DNA of 64,000 bases from NCBI RefSeq assembly GCF_022539505.1, contig NC_061514.1, positions 247,368,124 through 247,432,123 of the forward strand, given 5' to 3'. The stretch comes from Lolium rigidum (taxonomy: Eukaryota > Streptophyta > Magnoliopsida > Poales > Poaceae). Every line of letters starts with the position of its first letter. The stretch's first letter is position 1. Both the position numbers and the translations under genes were made by a program. This document shows, piece after piece, positions 46,129 to 58,352 of this stretch. Under the pieces are notes generated by a model. It did not search any database and was not told the origin of the DNA. It was given only the letters and a program-made list of their open reading frames with translations.

Positions 46129-47327
46129 GGCCGCCATGATCTACAACATATTTGCAAAGAGTTTAGACTAAGTTTATGATAGAATGAGTTCAATTTTAAT
46201 TCTTAAATTAACTAGGTGAACTCCCACTCAAAACAACATCCCTCGTATTGTCTTAGTGATCACACGAACCAAATCCACTACACCAAGTCCGATTTTCACG
46301 AGAAAAAATGTAGCTTCAAAGGCGAACACTCAAAGTGTTCATCATATCATTCATATGACTCATGCTCTACCTTTCGGTATCCTGTGTTCCGATACCATGT
46401 ATGTACATGCTAGGCTCGTCAAGGAAACCTTAGTATCCGCGTGTTCAAATCTGGCTTGCACCCGTTGTATGCACATGTAGAATCTATCACACCCGATTAT
46501 CACGTGATGCTTCGAAATGACAAGTCTTCGGAACATTGCATACTAAGGATGAACACTTTATTATCTTGATATTTAGTGAGAGGGATCATCTTATAATGCT
46601 ACCATCGCGATCTAAGCAAAATAAGATGCATAAAGGATTAACATCACATGCAATTCATAATGTGTGATATGATATGGCCTTTCTTCTTGTGCTTTTGTTC
46701 TCCATCTCCAAAGCACGGACATGATCTCCATCATCACCAGCATGGCGTCAAGGTCAGCGGCGCCGCTCCATGGTTGTCCATCACTTATAGCTATTATAAC
46801 AACTACTTGAAATAAAGCTATTACATGATGATTAGACACGCAGGTCTTTAACAAAAATTAAAGACAACCATTAGGCTCCTGCCGGTTGCCATAATACAAT
46901 AATTAACATCTCATACATCAAATATAATCATCATCACATGGCCATATCACATCACCAAACCCTGCAAAAACAAGTTAGACGCCTCTAATTTGGTTTGCAT
47001 ATATTACGTGGTTTAGGGTTTTCGAGTAAGATCCAATCTACTTACGAACCTGAACCACAACGGTGATACTAGTGTTGACAATAGAAAGTGCAAATTGGAA
47101 TCTTCACTATGGTGGGAGAGACAGACACCCGCAAAGCCACTTATGCAATACAAGTTGCATGTCAAGCGTGGAGCAAGTCTCATGAGACGCGGTCATGTAA
47201 AGTTAGCCCGGGCCGCTTCATCCCACCATCCCACAAGATGCAAAGTACAAACACTAAAGCAACAAAAGCATCAATACCCATAAAACCATTGTGTTCTACT
47301 CGTGCAACAGATCTATGCATAGACACG
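46129..47327 (-). mobile_element. 5' leader of truncated minus-strand Copia element
   Basis: About 1.2 kb of non-coding sequence downstream (in minus orientation) of a Met-tRNA primer site, typical of the long leader of BARE/Angela-type Copia elements. It stops at 46128/46129 before any gag start, so the coding region and 3' LTR have been removed. ORFs here are short and not conserved. Confidence 0.65.
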
Positions 47328-47339
47328 GCTCTGATACCA
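47328..47339 (-). promoter_or_regulatory. Primer binding site, initiator tRNA-Met
   Basis: The minus strand reads TGGTATCAGAGC, the standard plant Copia primer site, one base inside the LTR end. Confidence 0.9.
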
Positions 47340-47340
47340 C

Positions 47341-49065
47341 TGATGGGTTCGTTGCATAGAAAACAAAAAATTTCCTACAGCAAAGACGAATAAATCCAAG
47401 ATCTAATCTATGGAAAAGCCAAGATCTAATCTACAAGATCGGAGAAACGAGATGGAGATGAGACTAACCCTCGAAGATTCCAAAGCCTACGAGATTAATC
47501 TCGTTGTTGGTGTAGACGATCGTCCCGGTTCTGCAATCCGGCAGCACTTCCGTACTCGATCGCGCGTACGGTGTCGATGAAGCCCGTCCTCTCCCCGTTC
47601 CAGCGGGAAGCGGAGGTGTGGTAGATCTCCTCCAAGTTCCAGTAGCACGACGGCGTGGTGGTGGTGGTGGTGGAGGAAGAAAAGCTGCAGGGCTTCGCCT
47701 AAGCCGGAGCAGCGTATGGAGGAGGAGAGGGGCGGCCAGAGGAGGAGGCAATGGTTGGGGTCGGCCCCCTGCCCTCTCCCCTCTTTATATAGGGGGGTGG
47801 TCAGCTGGGGTGGCCCCCCTGCCGCCCAAACCCATCTAGGGCCGGCGCACAAGGGGGGAGGGGGGAAACTTCCCCCCAAGTTGATCCCCCCTAGGGTTTT
47901 GGGGAAACCCTAGGGGTTGGCCGGCCTGGGCCTTGAGGCTTGGTGCGCCTGGCCCATTAGGGATGGGAAGCATCCCCTCGGCCCATGTGGGCCCCTCCTA
48001 GGTCGTGGGCCCCATGGTGGACCCCTCCAGAACTTTCTAGAACCTTCCGGTCTTCCACCGGAAAAATTCCGAACTTTTCCGAAACCTAGAAATCAACTTC
48101 CCTTATAAGAATCTTATTCTCCGGACAATTCCGGACCTCCTCGTGATGTCCTGGATCCCATCCGATACTCCGAACAAACTTCATCTCCATACCATATTCC
48201 AAATCTACTTATGCGACATCGAACCTTAAGCGCGTCACCCTACGGTTCGCGAACTATGCAGACATGGTCGAGACTCCTCTCCGAGCAATAACCAATAGCG
48301 GGATCTGGAGATCCATAATGGCTCCCACATATTCAACGATAACTTAGTGATTGATTGAACCATTTACATACGATGCCGATTCCCTTTGTCACGCGATATT
48401 TTACATGTCCGAGGTTCGATCATCGGTATCTCCATACCTTGTTCAACCTCGTTACTGACAAGTACTATTTACTCGTACCGTGGTATGTCATCTCTTGTGA
48501 TCCAATCACATGCTTGCAAGCTAATCAGACGACATTCCACCGAGAGGGCCCAGAGTATATCTATCCGTCATCAGGATGGACAAATCCCACTATTTATCCA
48601 TATGCCTCAACTCACACTTTCCGAATACTTAATCCCATCTTTATAACCACCCATTTACGCAATGGCGTTTGATGTAATCAAAGTACCCTTCCGATGTAAG
48701 TGATTTACATGATCTCATGGTCGAAGGACTTAGGCAACTATGTATCTAAAGCTTATAGAAAATTGAACTTAATGACTTGATCTTATGCTACGCTTAGTTG
48801 GGTGTGTGTCCATTATATCATTCAACTAATGACATAACCTTGTTATTAATAACATCCAATGTTCATGATCACAAAACCATGATCATCCATTAATCAACAA
48901 GCTAGTTATACAACAGGCTTACTAGGGACTCCTTGTTGTTTACATAACACACATGTATCAATGTTTCGGTTAATACAATTATAGCATGGTATGCAAACAT
49001 TTATCATAAACACAAAGATATTATAATAACCACTTTATTATTGCCTCTTGGGTATATCTCCTACA
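47341..49065 (-). mobile_element. 5' LTR of BARE/Angela-like Copia element
   Basis: A 1725-bp LTR. The minus strand starts TGTAGGAGATATACCC at 49065 and ends ...CGAACCCATCA at 47341. A minus-strand TATATAAAG box is present near 47785. Length, primer site and internal sequence (GAGGCAATAATAAAGTGG) match the BARE/Angela group, with details closest to my memory of oat/ryegrass copies. Confidence 0.85.
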
Positions 49066-49800
49066 CCAGCAACCCTAACCCGCACCACGGCGGCTATGAC
49101 AGGAACAATGGAGAGGAAGAAGTGCTACAAACCCGATGGTGGCACCGACGATGCTTCCCCATGCCCACCCCTACAACATGTGGACCGGCGCCATCAAGAT
49201 GTGGCCCATGTAACAGCACCATCAGCCCCAACATCCACGGGACTTTCCCGGGTCCCTGCTCCCACGCCTAAGTGACGTCCCACCATGCCGCCCTACGGTG
49301 TGCCAATGTACGGTGTTGCCGCGTACGGTGCCACCCCCTCCCGTTGCGCCCCCGCGTACGCGCAAACGTGGGATCCATCCGCCCTCCCTGAGCACTTCAC
49401 CAACATGTCGCTGCGACAACATACCCCGGAGTGGGTCATGGATAGCGGTGACACCGCCGACCTCTCCAACGACGCCGGTATCTCTCTCTCTCTCTCCACC
49501 CTATTTATCGTGATGTCACTGTTGGGGGCCGACTCCTCCGTTCCCGTCTCCACGTCTGGGCATGCCTCTCGCTTCCCTCTTTTTTTCCCTAATCATCTGC
49601 TTCATGATGTCCTCGTTACACCTCGCATATTTCAAAATATTATCTCTGTCGATGATAATTGTTCTTTCGATTTTGATCCTTTTGGTTTTTCTGTGAAGGA
49701 TCTTCTTACCCGACGTGAGCTTCTTCGATACAATAGTACGGGAAATTATTCCTTTCAGTGTTCGTGCCCAGTGCTCTCACCACGACCACCACCACCCATG
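49066..49800 (+). pseudogene. Copia Gag-Pol remnant (protease / pre-integrase region)
   Basis: Frames can be pieced together as a Pro-rich Gag end, then TPEWVMDSGDTADLSNDAG, the Copia aspartic protease start (WxxDSGA/D). A GHASRFPL...LLHDVLVTPRIFQNIISV stretch follows, and FDPFGFSVKDLLTRRELLR, the GAG-pre-integrase region. Frameshifts and a TC-dinucleotide run (about 49481-49497) disrupt it. It is on the opposite strand to the LTR on its left, so it belongs to another element. Confidence 0.7.
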
Positions 49801-50100
49801 ATATTTGGCACCATCTATAGGGTTCTGTAATTCGTTAGCAGAAAACAAAAAATTCCTACGATAGAATAACATAGCCAAGATCTATTCTATGGAGATGCAA
49901 AGTAACGGAGGGATTCGGTGTTCAGACCCTTGAAGATCGAAAGCGTTACGTTTCGAATGAACTTTGTTGGTGAAGATGTATAGTGACGTGGATCTCAGAA
50001 TCTAGTATAAGTACTGGCGATGAAGTGCTCCAAGTGTCGCAGCTCCGCAGTTCTACACATGTACGGTTCATGAGGACATCACAACTAGTTATTTTCCACA
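49801..50100 (-). repeat. Possible Copia LTR-end remnant
   Basis: TTCGTTAGCAGAAAACAAAAAATTCCTAC (split in two parts: 49832-49841 and 49842-49860) parallels the LTR end at 47347 (TTCGTTGCATAGAAAAC...). It is short and degenerate; no ends or duplication found. Confidence 0.35.
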
Positions 50101-50119
50101 TGTGAGTTAGGAGCGGTTA

Positions 50120-50924
50120 TGCCCGGGACATCACAGTCTAGTGAGTCAGTTGTATGCATCCTTCGAATTACCGTACAACATTTTGAATGTGGCTTGTTTA
50201 GCCTTTCCTGCCTTCCCGTACTTCACATTGTAGTGAAAGTGGGATTTCACTAGAATCTGGACGGATTTAATGCTCATCATTGGAAGTGAAGAGATCCTAT
50301 TGGAAAGCTTGTAAGCGATGATCTCGGAGTTGAGTTGTTGGTGCGCGTACATCAACCTTATCATCAAGCTTCTTGCCTCGGCACATGTGAGTTGCTACAC
50401 AACTAGCTATTTTCAAAGCAGGCCCTCCCACACACATGACACAACTCATGGAATCCACCCTCTTCACATTTAGCCATGTAGTGCTTTTGATGTTCGAGTG
50501 AACAACGGTGTACGAGCGATGATTCTTAACCGATAGCTACTTGATCCATGCCTTAAATTTCAACAAGATTTCGAACGTTAACCCATGAGAAATCCCATTG
50601 TTCTTGTGATCCATATCTCGGTGGGAAATTGGCCTACCTCCAAGAACTGAACTCTTGCCACCATAAAAAAGATCACGTGATAATGGTATCTGATGATCCT
50701 GTCCCAATACCTTCAGGAAAATTTTGGCTTCCATAGCATGAACCTCTCCTTGTCAATTTCTTCATCAGGACCATCGTCATTCGAGTCCGATGCATAGCTT
50801 TAGGACTAAGGATCGAATGGTCCATGTTCTCTTGCACATAATATGTGTCCAAATCACCTACGTTGTTGTTAGTGAGCTGAAAATCATTCTCAACATCCTC
50901 ATACTCATCATTATACCTCTCCAA
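50120..50924 (-). pseudogene. Mutator-like (MULE) transposase, N-terminal fragment
   Basis: The minus-strand reading from 50924 has an acidic start (MERYNDEYEDVENDFQ), then GGRPISHRDMDHKNNGISHG and TFEILLKFKAWIK. Remnants of KNHRSYTVVHSNIK and ASCVATHMCRG follow, ending with NSEIIAYKLSNRISSLPMMS and KSVQILVKSHFHYNVKYGKA. This is the MuDR N-terminal DNA-binding region of grass MULEs. The catalytic DDE part is missing and several frameshifts occur, so it is inactive. Confidence 0.7.
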
Positions 50925-51616
50925 GAACCCTAGGCATGTTATTCAATAACTAGTCATGGCAAGACACACACAAAATCCTAGCCATATAATCAAACCCTAG
51001 GACTAACATAAAAATCTAACAAGAACCCTAACCCTAACCTAACAACAACCCTAACCTACATTCTTAAACCTAATGTTCATAGTAATCTTAACAAGCAACC
51101 ATTGGTCATCGCAACAAGAATCAACCAAGCATGTTGGGTTCATTTGAAATGCTAGGGTTTCCAAGATTTGGACAAGTCCAACCAAAATACAAGATTCCAA
51201 ACGATTGAAATCAAGGGGAAATGGGGATAATACCTCTTGGCACTAGGGTGGGGGCGAAATCCATGGAGAAAACCTTTAGATTCGGGGATTTTGGTAGAGG
51301 GACTTGAGAGGAGAAGAGAGGGAAGCCGCCAAACTAGAGCCTTTGATGGTCGGTGAGGGATATGAGGGGTACTGGGCCGGGGGTTGCGGTTTGGGCATGC
51401 TATTGCTAAGTGAGAGCATCGAGCCAATGTGAGCGGCGCTCCACATTGTAGTGACTAAGTGAGTTGTGATATATAACCAGGGGTGGGCCAGGGCTGGCCC
51501 TGCCTCACTACGCTGGCATAGCGTGTAGCATCTAACAGATCAGTGCTACAATGTCTAGCTGAGCACATTTGACATCAGCACTACACAAAAGGGTTAATTT
51601 GGTGAAATACTAGAGT
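50925..51616. other. Probable MULE 5' non-coding region
   Basis: No gene. It contains a run of CCCTAA variants at about 51013-51060 and a minus-strand leader-like sequence. It probably belongs to the MULE, whose terminal inverted repeat I could not identify. Confidence 0.35.
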
Positions 51617-52180
51617 TCATTTCATGAATTTGTTGCCCCTAAGAGTTAAATTTGTCTATTTGGCTACTGTAATTGCATTTTTTTGAGGTAAAACACTTAT
51701 ATTAACAAGCAAGCAAGCCGCCGCATTAAAAACCTTCCAGCCCCCATTAGATACTCTATTAATGCTAACTATAATGCTAATTGTTGCATTTTAGTTCACC
51801 TTCTTCGCCAAAATTTTAGTTTCTGTGAATTGGTACTCTAGATCTATCACTCCATTTTTTAAATAGTACTATCTGATTCACAAATAAGAAGAAAAGATCA
51901 TTTCATGAATTTGTTGCCCTAAGGGTTAGATTTGTCTATTTTGCTACTGTAATCGCATTTTTTTGAGGTAAAAACACTTATATTAACAAGCAAGCAAGCC
52001 GTCGTATTAAAAACCTTCCAGTCCCCCTTACATACTCTGGTAATGCTAACTGTAATGCTAACTGTTGCATTTTAGTTCACCTTCTTCGCCAAAATTTTAG
52101 TTTCTGTGAATTGGTACTCTTTAGATCTATCACTCCATTTTTTAAATAGTACTATCTGATTCACAAATAAGAAGAAAAGA
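51617..52180. repeat. Tandem duplication of about 282 bp
   Basis: Copy 1 is 51617-51897 and copy 2 is 51898-52180, both starting TCATTTCATGAATTTGTTGCC and ending AAATAAGAAGAAAAGA. By eye they differ at about 7% of positions. No coding content; the motif TTTTTTGAGGTAAAA is present in both. Confidence 0.9.
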
Positions 52181-53028
52181 CTTCTGAATCAGATGTTCGA
52201 CATGGGATCGGTTTTGACCATCCTCTGCCTTCCTTTTACATCACTGAATCATCAGATATGTTTTTAAAATATATTTATTTATTGGGTTCGGTTATATCAC
52301 GGGTGACTAGATTTTGCCGACTGTTTGGCTGAGAGACATCATCGAATCTGAGTTGTAAGAGATGCTACAACTTATGACAAACAGAACTAAGTAATCGAAT
52401 GATTTTTCTATAAAAAAAAAATCTCGGTTGGAACTCATGTATACTCCCTCTATTTTGAAATAATTTATTCTAGCCCTAATTTTTTTCTGAAATAATCTAC
52501 ATTCTAACTTTTATCTTCTATCTCTAAATAGGAGAACACCCACTAGCTGATTTTCCTGCAATCTCATGCCTCCATGTCATCTTTATTTGCCCACTCCTCC
52601 CTGGTTGCTCATCGCGTCTTTCCCCAAATATTTTGCTACAGTAACAAAAATTAATCCACACTATTGATGCATTGATTCATGGATACATTCATTCCTCGGA
52701 AACCAAACGACTGATGTACATAACTCACGGTCTCCACGACTCCACCTCCCCATCTTCCCCTGCCCAATCCCCTCCCCTTCATCCCCTTTTTAACTACCCT
52801 CCGTTTGATCTCCTTCATACGAAGCTTCACCTGTATATGCAGCTCTCTCCTCCACCGCTAACCGTCCGTCGATAGTTAGGATCGGCGACTGCAGGATGTC
52901 GTCTTCCCCTACTGTCTGCGGTCGCTCAGGATCGTAGCCTCAACCCTCATCCTTCGAGAAAGGTTGTTCTCACCTTCCTCCGCTCGCCAGGATCAACGCC
53001 GCCACGCAAGGGAGTTCGATCGTCCGCT
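52181..53028. other. Unassigned intergenic sequence
   Basis: AT-rich and then pyrimidine-rich DNA. TACTCCCTCTATTTTGAAAT near 52441 resembles a Stowaway MITE end but no partner inverted repeat is visible. The right third (52870-53028) may already be U5 or leader of the chromovirus LTR. Confidence 0.3.
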
Positions 53029-53347
53029 ATGTCATAGTAGACATCTTGTCAGGGCTCGATGGCCGCCGACGTTGAGGAAGGAGGATGAAGAGAGACTCGT
53101 GCCCAGATACACAGGAAAATAAACATGATAAGGGATAAAAATTAGGGTTTTTGCATAGCGTGCCTCCCATCCTCCCGCTCCTACCCCTTTATACTGAGGA
53201 GTAGGACCACGCTTGTTTAGTTTATTACAGATAGTTGGTCCATTACATGGCTAAGCCTGATCCTAAGCTTGGAGTGACTGAAGCCGTCGGATCCTTCACG
53301 GACATTGCCAGCCGTTAGATGCTTTAGGAGAACAGCAGTGCCTGACA
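53029..53347 (-). mobile_element. 3' LTR of minus-strand chromovirus (left end uncertain)
   Basis: The minus strand starts TGTCAGGCACTGCTG at 53347, immediately after the purine tract CTCGAGGGGGGAGGGCAT. A minus-strand TATA (AGTATAAAGG) lies near 53195. The distal end is a guess at TGTCATAG (53029); a short LTR of this size would fit Reina-like chromoviruses. Confidence 0.5.
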
Positions 53348-53373
53348 ATGCCCTCCCCCCTCGAGGCAAGACC

Positions 53374-54163
53374 TCAGGGCTTGAACTCTGGCCAAGTCTT
53401 CATGATGAACTCGGCGTCTTCCCATGAGGCTTCATCGACTGTCATGCCCTCCCAGTGAATTTTCCATTGAGGCACCGCTACTTCATAGTCTTCTGATGGA
53501 TGTTTGCGAGGGATCATGCGGCGCTCCACCACTGCTATCGGAAAGAATTTGATCTTACCTTCTGGAGTAACCAGCGGGAGCGAGGGAGAAGGAACAACAT
53601 GTGCGCCAGTATGCTTCTTCAGGTGACTAACATGGAAAACATCATGCAGTAGTGTCCCAGTAGGCAACTGAAGTCTGTAAGCTCGTCTTCCCACCAATTG
53701 CGTGATTTTGAAAGGACCATACCAACGAGGAGTGAGCTTCAGTGGGTTACCTCTGCCCAGTGCATTCTCTCGCTGTGGAAACATCTTGAGATATACCATA
53801 TCGCCCAGCGTGAATGATCTTGGGGTTCTGTTTTTGTCTGCATATTTCTTCATCTTACTCTGTGCTTTAGACAAATTCTGTTGAAGCAGTTCAATCATTC
53901 GTTCCTTGGCAACCAAAGTTTCTTGTGCTTCACGTGACAGAGCTGTTACATTGTGTAGTTGGGTGAGTACTGGAGGGGGTACACATACAACGCTTCGAAT
54001 GGAGACATCCTGATGGCGGTATGAAAGCAGCTGTTATACCAGAATTCTTCTGCTGGTAAGTACTCACTCCATTTCTTAGGTTCCTGGAATGCCATACATC
54101 TCAAGTACTGCTCCATACATTGGTTGACCCTCTCTGTCTGGCCATCTGAATGTGGGTGGTAGG
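53374..54163 (-). pseudogene. Chromovirus integrase C-terminus and chromodomain
   Basis: This part begins at YHPHSDGQTERVNQ, which carries the catalytic Glu of the integrase DDE triad. It continues with a C-terminal domain (LKLTPRWYGPFKITQLVGRR; LLHDVFHVSHLKKH) and a chromodomain-like end (VAVPQWKIHWEGMTVDEASW), stopping at 53374. A chromodomain fused to integrase defines chromoviruses and is known to guide integration to marked chromatin. The upstream part is at 62319-63986, displaced by the insertion 54164-62318. There is a frame change around 53930. Confidence 0.85.
54159..54163. other. Target-site duplication GTAGG (left)
   Basis: It matches GTAGG at 62319-62323. Both copies lie in the integrase codons for the TAYHPH segment. 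Confidence 0.9.
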
Positions 54164-55761
54164 TGATGGCGTGTATTTCACACGTTCGTTGGGCAACCCC
54201 AAGAGGAAGGTATGATGCGCATAGCAGCAAGTTTTCCCTCAGAAAGAAACCAAGGTTTATCGAACCAGGAGGAGCCAAGAAGCACGTTGAAGGTTGATGG
54301 CGGCGGGATGTAGTGCGGCGCAACACCAGGGATTCCGGCGTCAACGTGGAACCTGCACAACACAACCAAAGTACTTTGCCCCAACGAAACAGGTGAGGTT
54401 GTCAATCTCACCGGCTTGCTCGTAACAAAGGATTAACCGTATTGTGTGGAAGATGATTGTTTGCAGAGAAAATAGTAAAAACAAGTATTGCAAGCAGATT
54501 TGTGTTTCAGTATTAAAGAATGGACCGGGGTCCACAGTTCACTAGAGGTGTCTCTCCCATAAGATAAAAGCTTGTTGGGTGAACAAATTACGATCGGGCA
54601 ATTGACAAATAGAGAGGGCATAACAATGCACATACATGACATGATAAGTATAGTGAGATTTAATTGGGCATTACGACAAAGTACATAGACCGCCATCCAA
54701 CCGCATCTATGCCTAAAAAGTCCACCTTCGAGGTTATCATCCGAACCCCCTCCGGTATTAAGTTGCAAAGCAACGGACAATTGCATTAAGTATGGTGCGT
54801 AATGTAATCAACAACTACATCCTCGGACATAGCGCCAATGTTTTATCCCTAGTGGCAACAAGCACAACACAACCTTAGAACTTTCCGTCACTCGTCCCGG
54901 TGTCAATGCGGGCATGAACCCACTATCGAGCATAAATACTCCCTCTTGGAGTTAAAAGCAAAAACTTGGCCGAGCCTCTACTAGTAACGGAGAGCATGCA
55001 AGATCATAAACAACACATATGTAATAACTTGATAATTAACATGACATGGTATTCTCTATCCATCGGATCCCGACAAACACAACATAGAGTATTACGGATA
55101 GATGATCTTGATCATGTTAGGCAGCTCACAAGATCCAACAATGAAGCACAATGAGGAGAAGACAACCATCTAGCTACTGCTATGGACCCATAGTCCAGGG
55201 GTGAACTACTCACTCATCACTCCGGAGGCGACCATGGCGGTGTAGAGTCCTCCGGGAGATGAATCCCCTCTCCGGCAGGGTGCCGGAGGAGATCTCCCGA
55301 ATCCCCCGAGATGGGATCGGCGGCGGCGGCGTCTCAGTAAGGTTTTCCGTATCGTGGTTTTTCGCCTCAGGGGTTTCGCGACGGAGGCTTTAAGTAGGCG
55401 GAAGGGCAGAGTCGGGGGCCTGACGAGGGGCCCACACCATAGGGCGGCGCGGGCCCCTCCTTGGCCGCGCCGCCTTGTGGTGTCGCCACCTCGTGGCCCC
55501 ACTTCGTATGCTCTTCGGTCTTCTGGAAGGTTCGTGGCAAAATAGGCCCCTGGGTCTTCGTTTCGTCCAATTCCGAGAATATTTCGTTACTAGGATTTCT
55601 GAAACCAAAAACAGCAGAAAACACTGGCACTTCGGCATCTTGTTAATAGGTTAGTTCCAGAAAATGCACGAATATGACATAAAGTGTGTATAAAACATGT
55701 AGGTATCATCAATAATATGGCATAGAACATAAGAAATTATCGATACGTCGGAGACGTATCA
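54164..55761 (-). repeat. 3' LTR (left) of minus-strand element
   Basis: Plus strand TGATGGCGTG...AGACGTATCA. The PPT follows at 55762. A block of about 250 bp centred near 55000-55250 looks identical to the right LTR. Confidence 0.95.
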
Positions 55762-58352
55762 AGCATCCCCAAGCTTAGTTCCGCTCGTCCCGAGCGAGTA
55801 AAACGATAACAAAGATAATTTCTGAAGTGATATGCCATCATAACCTTGATCATACTATTTGTAAACATATGTAGTGGATGCAGCGATCAAAACAATGGTA
55901 ATGACATGAGTAAACAAGTGAATCATAAAGCAAAGACTTTTCATGAATAGTACTTCGAGGACAAGTATTAATAAGTCTTGCATAAGAGTTAACTCATAAA
56001 GCAATAAATCAAAGTAAAGGTATTGAAGCAACACAAAGGAAGATTAAGTTTCAGCGGTTGCTTTCAACTTGTAACATGTATATCTCATGGATAATTGTCA
56101 ACATAGAGTAATATAACAAGTACAATATGCAAGTATGTAGGAATCAATGCACAGTTCACACAAGTGTTTGCTTCTTGAGGTGGAGAGAGATAGGTGAACC
56201 GACTCAACATAAAAGTAAAAAGAATGGTCCTTCAAAGAGGAAAGCATCGATTGCTATATTTGTGCTAGAGCTTTTATTTTGAAAACATGAAACAATTTTG
56301 TCAACGGTAGTAATAAAGCATATGAGTTATGTACATTATATCTTACAAGTTGCAAGTCTCGTGCATAGTATACTAATAGTGCCCGCACCTTGTCCTAATT
56401 AGCTTGGACTACCGGATCTTTGCAATGCACATGTTTTAACCAAGTGTCACAATGGGGTACCTCCATGCCGCCTGTACAAAGGTCTAAGGAGAAAGCTCGC
56501 ATTTTGGATTTCTCGCTTTTGATTATTCTCAACTTAGACATCCATACCGGGACAACATAGACAACGAGATAATGGACTCCTCTTTAATGCATAAGCATGT
56601 GGCAACAATTATTATTCTCGTATGAGATTGAGGATATGTGTCCAAAACTGAAACTTCCACCATGAATCATGGCTTTAGTTAGCGGCCCAAAGTTCTTCTC
56701 TAACAATATGCATGCTCCAACTATGAAGGTGGTAGATCTCTCTTACTTCAGACAAGACGGACATGCATAGCAACTCACATGATATTCAACAAGGAATAGT
56801 TGATGGCGTCCCCAGAAGCATGGTTATCGCACAACAAGCAACTTAATAAGAGATAAAGTGCATAAGTACATATTCAATACCACAATAGTTTTTAAGCTAT
56901 TTGTCCCATGAGCTATATATTGCAAAGGTGAATGATGGAATTTTAAAGGTAGCACTCAAGCAATTTACTTTGGAATGGAGGATAAATACCATGTAGTAGG
57001 TAGGTATGGTGGACACAAATGGCATAGTGGTTGGCTCAAGTATTTGGGATGCATGAGAAGTATTCCCTCTCGATACAAGGTTTAGGCTAGCAAGGTTATT
57101 TGAAACAAACACAAGGATGAACGGTACAGCAAAACTCACATAAAAGACATATTGTAAACATTATAAGACTCCATACCGTCTTCCTTGTTGTTCAAAACTC
57201 AATACTAGATGTTATCTAGACTCTAGAGAAACCAAATATGCAAACCAAATTAGCAAGCTCTAAGTATTTCTTCATTAATGGGTGCAAAGTATATGATGCA
57301 AGAGCTTAAACATGAGCACAACAATTGCCAAGTATCAAATTATCCAAGACATTTTAGAGTTACTACATGTATCATTTTCCAATTCCAACCATATAACAAT
57401 TTTACGAAGAAGAAACTTCGCCATGAATACTATGAGTAGAGCCTAAGAACATATTTGTCCATATGCTACAGCGGAGCGTGTCTCTCTCCCATAAAGTGAA
57501 TGCTAGGATCCATTTTATTCAAACAAAACAAAAAACAAAAACAAACCGACGCTCCAAGCAAAGTACATAAGATGTGACGGAATAAAAATATAGTTTCAGG
57601 GGAGGAACCTGATAATGTTGTCGATGAAGAAGGGGATGCCTTGGGCATCCCCAAGCTTAGACGCTTGAGTCTTCTTAGAATATGCATGGGTGAACCACCG
57701 GGGCATCCCCAAGCTTAGAGCTTTCACTCTCCTTAATCATATTGCATCATACTCCTCTCTTGATCCTTGAAAACTTCCTCCACACCAAACTCGAAACAAC
57801 TCATTAGAGGGTTAGTGCATAATAAAAATTCACATGTTCAGAGGTGACACAATCATTCTTAACACTTCTGGACATTGCATAAAGCTACTGGACATTAGTG
57901 GATCAAAGAAATTCATCCAACATAGCAAAAGAGGCAATGCGAAATAAAAGACAGAATCTGTCAAAAACAGAACAGTCCGTAAAGATGGATTTTATTAGGC
58001 CACCAGACTTGCTCAAATGAAAATGCTCAAATTGAATGAAAGTTGCGTACATATCTGAGGATCATGCTCGTAAATTGGCTTAATTTTCTGAGCTACCTAC
58101 AGGGAGATAGACCCAGATTCGTGACAGCAAAGAAAGCTGGAACTGCGCAGTAATCCAAATCTAGTACTTACTTTTCTATCAAAGACTTTACTTGGCACAA
58201 CAAAACATAAAACTAAGATAAGGAGAGGTTGCTACAGTAGTAAACAACTTCCAAGACACAAATTTAAAACAAAAAAACTGTAGTAAAAACATGGGTTGTC
58301 TCCCATAAGCGCTTTTCTTTAACGCCTTTCAGTTAGGCGCAGAAAGTGTATC
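55762..58352 (-). other. PPT and 3' UTR of minus-strand element
   Basis: Minus-strand PPT TAAGCTTGGGGATGCT borders the LTR. The stem CGCTCG/CGAGCG with loop GGA is at 55782-55796. Two internal PPT-like copies lie at about 57645 and 57704. No conserved ORF. Confidence 0.85.
58291..58340 (-). other. Conserved 50-nt post-stop stem-loop module, copy 4
   Basis: The minus strand has CGCCT/AGGCG arms (loop AACTGAA) and the AAGCGCTT palindrome, 12 nt after the stop at 58353. Confidence 0.7.

Noticed and set aside
49479..49500. TC microsatellite as regulatory GAGA site
   Set aside because: Lies inside a decayed Copia polyprotein; simple slippage in a Ser/Leu codon tract.
51010..51060. CCCTAA-like run suggesting interstitial telomere
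   Set aside because: Irregular CCCTAA/CCTAAC units, not the plant CCCTAAA array; too short and typical of AAACCCTA-rich 5' regions.
52438..52470. Stowaway MITE end (CTCCCTC...)
   Set aside because: Only one degenerate end is present, no facing inverted repeat and no TA duplication.
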